From an uncultured Mycoplasmatota bacterium (GTDB lineage Bacteria > Bacillota_I > Bacilli_A > RF39 > UBA660): a stretch of 64,000 nucleotides of DNA. The DNA lies in NCBI GenBank assembly GCA_947570175.1, contig CANOTJ010000006.1, positions 1 to 64,000 on the forward strand, read 5' to 3'. This document shows, piece after piece, positions 26,749-33,006 of the stretch. The notes under the pieces are model-generated. The model ran no database searches. It was not told the origin of the DNA and worked only from the letters and a program-made list of their open reading frames with translations. Made by a program: the position numbers and the translations under genes. How positions within the stretch are numbered: the stretch's first letter is position 1; each line of letters begins with the position of its first letter.

Positions 26749-28008
26749 TTAAATATGCTTCCTGTTTTCTGAAATTAACGATTGTTTCTTTTGCATTGTT
26801 AAAGCCAAAGCATTTAATCTTATTCTCATATCAAGCAATTGATTAGTTGTATAAAAATCAGTTGCATTTGAATCATAGGGAATATTATATTTCTCGGCAT
26901 AGGAATATAACATAGGATATTCATGCTCTTCCAGATATTTCCACACCTTTTCTTCTGCATCATAAATAAAGTCTATACCACAAATTGCTCCAACTTCACG
27001 TTTACAATTAATGGCTATATTGATACAGCCTTTCATTACGTCTTCTGGGACAAGTGCATCATTCGGATCAATCCCATGTTCAAGTAAAATTTCTTGTTCA
27101 AGTTCAGAGTAACTATCTTTGCCAAGCAAAATACTATTTCCGCCTGCTATTGTATTTGAAACAATACATTCACTACCTAAGAAATATGGTGAGGTGGGAT
27201 CTGACAAAAATTTATCAAAAAGACCATAATGATTTTCTTCATTACTTGTAGAAAATTTGGCATATTTGAGACTTGCCGCTAAAATATCACCAGAAGATGA
27301 GGTAAGAACTCTTAAAGAAGTGTTATATTTTGTCGGTGTTTTGATAAATTTTTGCAGTCTCATATCTTTATAAAATTCTTTTTTATAATCTATAAAATTA
27401 ATACATATTCCCCTATTGGATTTACCATTTTCATCAAATTCTAAGTCTGGATAACAAGACCGCCATGCATGTTTTACTTTTTCTATTTTCCTTTTTCGAG
27501 CATAAAGATTTATTTCATCATAAAACTTTCTTAGTACTGCAAGTTGCTTAGGTGTTCTTATTATGAATTTTTCTTCGCCTCCTTGACTTGCCTCATTTTT
27601 AAGAACTAGTGGCAGAGAAGGTAAAACTTCTGGAAATGAATCAGGGGGGAATGATACACTAATTGGCTCTGTTATTCCTTCATTTATAAGATAATAGTAA
27701 ATTTTACTTTTCTTTTTATTACTATAATCTTCTTTGGTCTTATTAACTTGTGTATCTAAACATGGCGTAAAGAAAAAAGCATCGTTACTAACTGTGCTGC
27801 TATCTGTCACGATTTTGTAACCACTTTCATATAGATTTTTAAACATATCTTTATATGCTTCATAAACAGGGTTACTTTGATTAATTGGAATATCAGGCAT
27901 AATAATAGTATATAACTCTCTATTTATCCATTCTGGTTTAATATAAAGCTCTTCTGGATTAATATAAATTTCTTGCCCATTGCCTTGTGGCAATTGAACA
28001 TATTCCAT
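26749..28008 (-). CDS. ATP-grasp-like protein
   Basis: A 419-residue protein. The order LPLVLKNEASQGGEEKFIIRTP (strand, Lys, Gly loop), SLRVLTSSSGDILAASLKYA and AICGIDFIYDAEEKVWKYLEEHEYP resembles the ATP-grasp core of carboxylate-amine ligases, where the last block carries the metal-binding acidic residue and Asn/His. Such enzymes join an acyl-phosphate to an amine or thiol. Residues 1-140 form an extra N-terminal domain with a short Pro-rich stretch. The assignment is by motif pattern and moderately sure. It lies between repeat elements 2 and 3, with no obvious biosynthetic partners nearby. Substrate unknown. Confidence 0.6.
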   Translation of the reverse strand: MEYVQLPQGNGQEIYINPEELYIKPEWINRELYTIIMPDIPINQSNPVYEAYKDMFKNLYESGYKIVTDSSTVSNDAFFFTPCLDTQVNKTKEDYSNKKKSKIYYYLINEGITEPISVSFPPDSFPEVLPSLPLVLKNEASQGGEEKFIIRTPKQLAVLRKFYDEINLYARKRKIEKVKHAWRSCYPDLEFDENGKSNRGICINFIDYKKEFYKDMRLQKFIKTPTKYNTSLRVLTSSSGDILAASLKYAKFSTSNEENHYGLFDKFLSDPTSPYFLGSECIVSNTIAGGNSILLGKDSYSELEQEILLEHGIDPNDALVPEDVMKGCINIAINCKREVGAICGIDFIYDAEEKVWKYLEEHEYPMLYSYAEKYNIPYDSNATDFYTTNQLLDMRIRLNALALTMQKKQSLISENRKHI

Positions 28009-28126
28009 AAATATTTCACCTCGTTTAATTATATACTGACATAGTCAATATACAAGTATGTTTTCTAAATTGACATAATCCAATTCAGAGATTGATAATT
28101 ATCATAATACAAATTTAGTTATATTA

Positions 28127-28220
28127 AAACTCGAAACATAAAACTTAGAGTTTGGTATCAATCTGGTGCGAGTGCCGTAGATATCTACAACTCTTGCATA
28201 GTATGAAATGATATAAATAT
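28127..28220 (-). repeat. Structured repeat element, copy 3
   Basis: Hairpin A (AAACTC 28127-28132 with GAGTTT 28148-28153), core GGTATCAATCTGGTGCG (28154-28170), hairpin B (GCGAGT 28168-28173 with ACTC-TTGC 28190-28197) enclosing the perfect palindrome GTAGATATCTAC (28177-28188), then an outer arm TGATATAAATATCA. The stems differ from copies 1 and 2 but the layout is the same. Confidence 0.6.
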
Positions 28221-28263
28221 CACTCAATAAAATTATTATACATTTAATTTAGTATTTCATCAA

Positions 28264-28815
28264 TTATATTTTTCTGTTCATTTTAGTTAGCACTAATTGT
28301 TTTCCAAAAGTTTGGCTTTGTAAAACTTCATAATTTTCTTGAACATCATCAGAAAGGGAAGCAGTAGTCATACTAAATGAAGCATTTGGCATTATTAAAT
28401 ACATTCCATTTTCAGAATGTCTTCCAAAAATCCTTTGTACTGAATCATCGTGAGGATAAGTTAAACGAATCCAATCTGTGAATAATAATATTCCTTCTTC
28501 ATTTAATCCATATTTTTCATAAGTTTCAAAATCTCTAGAAATATCTTTATATTTTTCTTCTAACATTTCATAACTTTGTGGATTCCATATTACAAAGTCT
28601 TCTACATATCCATCTATAAGTTTAACTCTTTTTAAATAATCCGTATAATATTTTAAATCTTGTAATTCATAATTGGCTCTTTTACAACTAAGATTTCCTG
28701 ATTTAACTTGTCCAAAGCCATTTAAACCTGTATCAAATTGACCATATCTAAAATCTATATGATCTTCTATTTTAATATTACCATGTTCACTATATGCATT
28801 ATAAATCTTTAACAT
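28264..28815 (-). CDS. Hypothetical protein, 183 residues
   Basis: Not recognised. It has MLKIYNAYSEHGNIKIEDHIDFRYG at the N terminus, a helical middle (YEMLEEKYKDISRDFETYEKYG), and strands near the end (GMYLIMPNASFSMTTASL). I chose the ATG at 28815, following AAAAGGAG; an upstream extension to 28869 lacks a site. Probably cytoplasmic. It lies between repeat element 3 and a broken Mob-like gene in the accessory region. Confidence 0.5.
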   Translation of the reverse strand: MLKIYNAYSEHGNIKIEDHIDFRYGQFDTGLNGFGQVKSGNLSCKRANYELQDLKYYTDYLKRVKLIDGYVEDFVIWNPQSYEMLEEKYKDISRDFETYEKYGLNEEGILLFTDWIRLTYPHDDSVQRIFGRHSENGMYLIMPNASFSMTTASLSDDVQENYEVLQSQTFGKQLVLTKMNRKI

Positions 28816-28888
28816 AACATCAGCTCCTTTTGTGAGAATTATTTTAATATAAAAACTATAAAAATGCAAGCAGTTTAGAGTGTTTTAA

Positions 28889-29422
28889 TTAAATTTCTAT
28901 CTCAAAATTATCTTTTTCTTTACCATTATCGTTATTTTTACAATAATCGTAATTATCTTTGATACTAAACACCTCTTTATCATCTATAACTCCATGAGTA
29001 TATAAACTTCTCGAAAAGTCCATATATTTTTCTCTAGTTTCTTTTTTAGAAAATATCCTATTTTTGATAAGTTTAATAAGATTAACAAACTTATCTTTTA
29101 AATGTTCAAAACTATGCTTTAAAGAACGATTTTCCTCTTTTAATTCTTCAATTTCATCATCTTTTTTATCTATTTTCTTTTCAAGAGTAGATACTCTTAA
29201 ATTGAAAGCATTATTGTTTTCAGTAAGCGTTTTAATTTTATCTCTATTATTATTTAATTCATCATCATCAATATTATTAAGAGTAATAAATAATTCTTTC
29301 ATTTTTTTATATTCTTCATCTAATTTCTATTTAAAAGCTTCCCATTCATTTTCAAAAACTTCTTTTGTGACGACTTGTCCTAAACTATTATAATAAGTTC
29401 TATTTTTAATAATAAATTTCAT
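28889..29422 (-). pseudogene. Coiled-coil gene with in-frame TAG; Mob/Pre-like C-terminal part
   Basis: The first part runs from ATG 29422 (KNRTYYNSLGQVVTKEVFEN) to WEAFK and then an amber TAG at about 29327. The same frame continues at once as KLDEEYKKMKELFITLNNID through a long coiled coil (about 70 residues) to SLYTHGVIDDKEVFSIKD. The coiled coil and end resemble the C-terminal tail of plasmid mobilisation/recombination (Mob/Pre) proteins. No relaxase catalytic motif is present. One base change (CAG to TAG) would explain the break. The second part could also start on its own at ATG 29302. Confidence 0.55.
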
Positions 29423-29499
29423 ATAAAATCTCTCTTTCGTATATTTTTTTGACAATATACAAGTGTGTTTACTAAATTGCCAAAATTTAGTAAAATTTA

Positions 29500-29528
29500 T
29501 TGTAACAAGCTTAATCATCTAGTATAAT
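29500..29528 (+). promoter_or_regulatory. Promoter of the small membrane-peptide gene
   Basis: TTGTAA (29500-29505), exactly 17 bases, TATAAT (29523-29528). The predicted start of transcription, near 29535, is just before the 5' pairing arm at 29553-29564. Confidence 0.7.
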
Positions 29529-29599
29529 TTTTATAGGAATATTTAGTTAGTTTAGGTACTATTCTCCTTTACTTTATAAAAGTGGAAGGAGGTGACATT

Positions 29600-29692
29600 A
29601 TGAGAAAGAAAGACGAATATCTTTGCACCATCATAATACTCCTTATTATTGTGATTTTAATCATTCTAATAAAAATAGTACCAACTGTTTAA
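29600..29692 (+). CDS. 30-residue membrane peptide, type I toxin-like
   Basis: A tiny plus-strand gene among minus-strand ones. It has an excellent ribosome binding site (AAGGAGGTGACATT before the ATG). The peptide has a charged N terminus (MRKKDEY), one hydrophobic Ile/Leu-rich membrane span (about residues 9-26), and ends KIVPTV. The transcript has a strong promoter and terminator, and its 5' arm TAGGTACTATTC (29553-29564) is perfectly complementary to GAATAGTACCTA (29717-29728). A further stem, AGTACC/GGTACT, spans the stop codon. Long-range 5'-3' pairing and a short hydrophobic peptide are hallmarks of type I toxin mRNAs. The toxin role is inference, and I saw no clear antisense promoter. 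Confidence 0.6.
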   Translation: MRKKDEYLCTIIILLIIVILIILIKIVPTV

Positions 29693-29715
29693 GTCGGTAC
29701 TAATACTGTTTTAAC

Positions 29716-29756
29716 GGAATAGTACCTAGCGCTTCAAAACTAGATATTCCTTTTTT
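29716..29756 (+). terminator. Terminator of the small membrane-peptide transcript
   Basis: GGAATA (29716-29721) with TATTCC (29745-29750), reinforced by an inner CTAG/CTAG pair, then six T. Its 5' arm is also part of the sequence complementary to the mRNA 5' end. Confidence 0.75.
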
Positions 29757-29828
29757 ATTTTATGCAAGTTTCCTTGACATATTCATAATAACATAAAAAC
29801 GACTTTTTGACAAGTCGCTTTGCTTAAT

Positions 29829-29845
29829 ACTCGAAGAGTTCGAGT
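29829..29845 (-). terminator. Hairpin after tRNA-Glu
   Basis: ACTCGAA (29829-29835) with TTCGAGT (29839-29845), about 13 bases beyond the tRNA 3' end. Its layout (hairpin, then AGTATCACTCTGGTG at the tRNA end) matches repeat elements 2 and 3. Confidence 0.6.
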
Positions 29846-29857
29846 TTAGTATCACTC

Positions 29858-29935
29858 TGGTGACCAGTACGGGATTCGAACCCGTGAATGCTGCCGTGAA
29901 AGGGCAGTGTGTTAAGCCACTTCACCAACTGGCCA
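29858..29935 (-). tRNA. tRNA-Glu (anticodon TTC)
   Basis: Acceptor TGGCCAG/CTGGTCA with encoded CCA. The anticodon loop CTTTCAC is closed by CTGCC/GGCAG, giving TTC. The T-arm is CGGGTTCGAACCCG. It is the last gene of the Asn-Asn-Glu operon. Confidence 0.93.
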
Positions 29936-29939
29936 TAAA

Positions 29940-30015
29940 TGGCGCCTAATGTAGGACTCGAACCTACGACCTATCGGTTAACAGCCGAGTGCTCTACCAA
30001 CTGAGCTAATTAGGC
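29940..30015 (-). tRNA. tRNA-Asn (anticodon GTT), copy 2 of the operon
   Basis: Acceptor GCCTAAT/ATTAGGC, then discriminator G and CCA. The anticodon loop CTGTTAA gives GTT, and the T-arm is TAGGTTCGAGTCCTA. Confidence 0.95.
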
Positions 30016-30024
30016 ATAACTTAA

Positions 30025-30100
30025 TGGCGCCCAATGTAGGACTCGAACCTACGACCTATCGGTTAACAGCCGAGTGCTCTACCAACTGAGCTAATTGGGC
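30025..30100 (-). tRNA. tRNA-Asn (anticodon GTT), copy 1 of the operon
   Basis: Identical to its neighbour except for a compensated acceptor pair: GCCCAAT/ATTGGGC here, GCCTAAT/ATTAGGC in the neighbour. It is the first gene of the operon. Confidence 0.95.
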
Positions 30101-30125
30101 AATATAACATTGCTAAGACTTTTTC

Positions 30126-30154
30126 ATTATAACTTATATTTCTTGTTTTTGCAA
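30126..30154 (-). promoter_or_regulatory. Promoter of the tRNA Asn-Asn-Glu operon
   Basis: On the minus strand TTGCAA, 17 bases, TATAAT, ending about 25 bases before the first tRNA-Asn. Confidence 0.75.
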
Positions 30155-30218
30155 TAGTTTTATTTGTTTTTTTTACTAATTATTATATTTTATGTTATAG
30201 GATATTAAAAATACAAAA

Positions 30219-30242
30219 AAGTCTTATTTTGCTATAAGACTT
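30219..30242 (-). terminator. Terminator of the mutY-NUDIX-GH25 operon
   Basis: On the minus strand AAGTCTTAT pairs with ATAAGACTT, then TTTTTT. The stem begins at the GH25 stop codon. Confidence 0.75.
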
Positions 30243-31446
30243 ATTCATACATAATATCAATATCAACCATAGTATCAATTCCATCTACTTTTCCATTATC
30301 ACACAATTGCCAAATTTTATAGTTTCCTTTATAATTTGTATTTTCTGTATAATGAGCTAACCAAATTGGATAATTTTCCTCTAGCCAAACATTCTCTAAA
30401 TAGGATTTACTACTATATAAAAGTCCATCATATCCTGCTTTCTCAATTGTTTTTAAAAATGTATCAGCCATAGAGGTAAGTCCAAAGAAACTTAAATGAT
30501 ATTCATTAAAACTAGACCACTCTTCCCAATCAAAGGCAACTGGCAAATCTATTTTATATTTCTTTATTTGTTTAATTACCCATTTGGCGTCCTCTTTTGC
30601 CTTTTTATTAGAATTAGCATAAGAATAAAAATATACTCCTGCTTTTATATTGTTTTCATTGGCTGCCTTAATATTCTGGACAAACTTCTCGTCTAAGAAG
30701 TATTCTCCTTCTATTCCTAACGTTCCACCTACCCGAATCATGACAAATTCTACTCCTGCTTGTTTTAATTTTTTAAAATCAATATCTCCTTGCCATTTGG
30801 ATACATCAATTCCTATCTTTACATGATCTTTCTTATATTTTTTTAAAACGTCCTGAAAATTTGTATAAACAGGTTCTTTTTTTTCCTGATTATTCTGTGT
30901 TTCTTTTGGTTCATACACTGTTAAGGTAAAATTTTTAGATTCTTCATTTCCACTTTGATCAATAGCTTTAAAAGTCAGTTGATAGTTTCCTTCTGTATTT
31001 AAATCATACTCTCCTTCTATAAAACAATTGGGATGATTATCATAATTATCTCCACACATTATTTTTTGCGCGAAGTTCATATCGCTTCCTTTTTCTACTT
31101 GGTAACTATTTCCAAGCCATATTAATGGTTTTTTCGTATCTACTACTTCAATTTGATAAGTATATTTTAATTTAATTTTTTGATCATTTATAAACGAAAA
31201 GGTAACTTTTTTGGTTCCTAATTGTGTTGATTTGATCTCATAATCATTTAAAATTTCTCCATTAATTTTTTCAATATAATCAGATACTTTTTTCTTATCA
31301 TTAAATTCTAAGGTTAAATCCCCTTTTAGGGTAACCTCTACTTTGGCATTTTTAATTTGAATATAACGATAAAGAAATAATCCTCCTAATATGAATAAAA
31401 TTACTCCAACTACTATCAAAATAATATATAATATTTTTCTTTTCAT
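30241..31446 (-). CDS. Membrane-anchored GH25 lysozyme-like hydrolase
   Basis: A 401-residue protein. An N-terminal membrane span (residues 5-27) anchors it outside the cell. Residues about 35-180 form two Ig-like modules (LTLEFNDKKKVSDYIEKING, YQLTFKAIDQSGNEESKNFTL). After a charged linker, residues about 205-400 are a GH25 muramidase domain with the active-site start IGIDVSKWQGDIDFKKLKQ, FVMIRVGG, and the catalytic pair in PVAFDWEEW. It would cut the glycan strand of peptidoglycan, possibly in wall remodelling. It is the third gene of the mutY-NUDIX-GH25 operon, eight bases after the NUDIX gene, an odd pairing of wall and DNA-repair functions. Confidence 0.9.
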   Translation of the reverse strand: MKRKILYIILIVVGVILFILGGLFLYRYIQIKNAKVEVTLKGDLTLEFNDKKKVSDYIEKINGEILNDYEIKSTQLGTKKVTFSFINDQKIKLKYTYQIEVVDTKKPLIWLGNSYQVEKGSDMNFAQKIMCGDNYDNHPNCFIEGEYDLNTEGNYQLTFKAIDQSGNEESKNFTLTVYEPKETQNNQEKKEPVYTNFQDVLKKYKKDHVKIGIDVSKWQGDIDFKKLKQAGVEFVMIRVGGTLGIEGEYFLDEKFVQNIKAANENNIKAGVYFYSYANSNKKAKEDAKWVIKQIKKYKIDLPVAFDWEEWSSFNEYHLSFFGLTSMADTFLKTIEKAGYDGLLYSSKSYLENVWLEENYPIWLAHYTENTNYKGNYKIWQLCDNGKVDGIDTMVDIDIMYE

Positions 31447-31454
31447 TTTTCCTC

Positions 31455-31922
31455 CTATTTTTTACTTGTTGATAAAACATATTCTAAACGATTTAAAAAA
31501 TACTGTTGTCCTGTCATTATCTTTTCTTTAGCTTCCTCTAAATTCATCCATTTTGCCTGATCCATTTCTTTAAATTCTTCCATCTTTCCGCTACCTTTTG
31601 GATATTCTCTTATGAAGGTATTACTTGTTGCCTTTTTTGTATCAAAATCATTTTCAGTATAAAATATAATGATTAATTTTTTACTTTTTTGTTTTTTAGA
31701 GCATAGATATTTTAACTTTTCTTTTTTAAGAAAAAAGCCCGTTTCTTCTTGAAATTCTCGAATTGCACCATCTATTATTTTCTCTCTTTGAATTTCCCCT
31801 TTTGGAATGGACCAAGCACCAATATCCCGATTTTTAAAAAATGGTCCACCTAAATGGCATAATAGAACTTGTAGTCGATTGTGGTTATAACGATATACTA
31901 GTACCCCACTACTTCGTTTCAT
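31455..31922 (-). CDS. NUDIX hydrolase
   Basis: A 155-residue protein with a perfect Nudix box, G-x5-E-x7-REUxEExGU, in GEIQREKIIDGAIREFQEETGF (about residues 43-64), preceded by GAWSIPKG. It hydrolyses a nucleoside diphosphate linked to another moiety. The N-terminal SSGVLVYRYNHNRLQVLLCH is typical of the MutT/Ap4A-type branch. Its start overlaps the mutY stop by 14 bases, and mutY plus a NUDIX enzyme would fit removal of oxidised guanine from DNA and pool, although the substrate is not proven. Confidence 0.9.
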   Translation of the reverse strand: MKRSSGVLVYRYNHNRLQVLLCHLGGPFFKNRDIGAWSIPKGEIQREKIIDGAIREFQEETGFFLKKEKLKYLCSKKQKSKKLIIIFYTENDFDTKKATSNTFIREYPKGSGKMEEFKEMDQAKWMNLEEAKEKIMTGQQYFLNRLEYVLSTSKK

Positions 31923-32949
31923 AAAATCTCTCCTTTACAATCTTCCGAAATGGTTGAAAAGCGGTTGGTAAGGGATATTTTTTCTCTAATTCCTCTAAAC
32001 TTACAAAATGAAAATCTTGTTCTTCTGTTAACTCTATATAGTATGCAACCATATTCCACTTTCGATGTGTAAATATATGCGTGTATGAAATTTCTTTTTG
32101 AATATGATGATACTTTATTTTTTGATCTTGTAAATGTTTTTTTAATTCTGTTAAAGAGAGATGTCCTTCTATATTGGGAAATTGAAATAAATGAGAAAGT
32201 AAACCTTCTTTTCGTTTTTCTATCGCAATTTTATTTTGATAAGAAAACAATAATATCGTATATTTTTCTTCTTTCTTTTGTTTTTTTTCATTCCTTACAG
32301 GGATACTTTTATATGTATTGTTCTGATATGCTTTACAATATTTAGAAATAGGGCAACGATTACATTTTGGTTCCGCATTTGGAAGACAAATAACTTCTCC
32401 TAATTCCATTAGCGCTTGATTAAAATCTCCTGACCTATCTGGTATGATTGTATTTAAATTATTTCTTACTTGCTTTCTTGTTTTTAATTCATCTATATTA
32501 TCAAAACAATTATGGATTCTCATATATACCCTAAGTACATTACCATCCACAGTTGCTTCTTTTAAAGAGAAGGAAATGGAGCCAATCGCACTTGCAGTAT
32601 ATTCGCCAATACCAGGTAACAATAATAACTCTTTATAAGTATTAGGAAAGTTTCCTTGATATTTCTCTATTATGATATGTGCTGCTTTCTTTAAGTTTCT
32701 TGCCCTTGTATAGTATCCTAATCCTTCCCATAATTTTAAAAGACGCTCATCAGATATTTGTGATAATGAAAGTATATTAGGGACTTCCTTTATGAATTTT
32801 TGGTAATAGGAGATAACTGCCTCAATTCTCGTTTGTTGTAACATGATTTCAGAAATCCAAATATGATAAGGATCTGTATCTTTTCTCCATGGTAAATCCC
32901 TTTTATTTGTATCGTACCATTCTAATAGGGGAGTTACGATTTGTTTCAT
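31909..32949 (-). CDS. mutY: A/G-specific adenine glycosylase
   Basis: A 346-residue MutY that removes adenine opposite 8-oxoguanine. Residues about 1-215 hold the HhH-GPD domain: EIMLQQTRIEAVISYYQKF (catalytic Glu region), helix-hairpin-helix LLLLPGIGEYTASAIG, catalytic Asp in EATVDGNVLRVY. The four-Cys iron-sulfur motif is CLPNAEPKCNRCPISKYC. The C-terminal part (about 225-340) is a NUDIX-like domain that recognises 8-oxoG. I chose the ATG at 32949, after GAAGGTGATCAT, rather than 32985. It is the first gene of a three-gene operon. Confidence 0.95.
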   Translation of the reverse strand: MKQIVTPLLEWYDTNKRDLPWRKDTDPYHIWISEIMLQQTRIEAVISYYQKFIKEVPNILSLSQISDERLLKLWEGLGYYTRARNLKKAAHIIIEKYQGNFPNTYKELLLLPGIGEYTASAIGSISFSLKEATVDGNVLRVYMRIHNCFDNIDELKTRKQVRNNLNTIIPDRSGDFNQALMELGEVICLPNAEPKCNRCPISKYCKAYQNNTYKSIPVRNEKKQKKEEKYTILLFSYQNKIAIEKRKEGLLSHLFQFPNIEGHLSLTELKKHLQDQKIKYHHIQKEISYTHIFTHRKWNMVAYYIELTEEQDFHFVSLEELEKKYPLPTAFQPFRKIVKERFYETK

Positions 32950-33006
32950 ATGATCACCTTCTTCTATTATAACAAAAAAAAACAATTATTTGTTTCATAA
33001 TCGTTT

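Noticed and set aside
24888-28220. Repeat elements as integron attC sites
   Set aside because: They lack the conserved GTTRRRY/RYYYAAC boxes and no tyrosine integron integrase is present.
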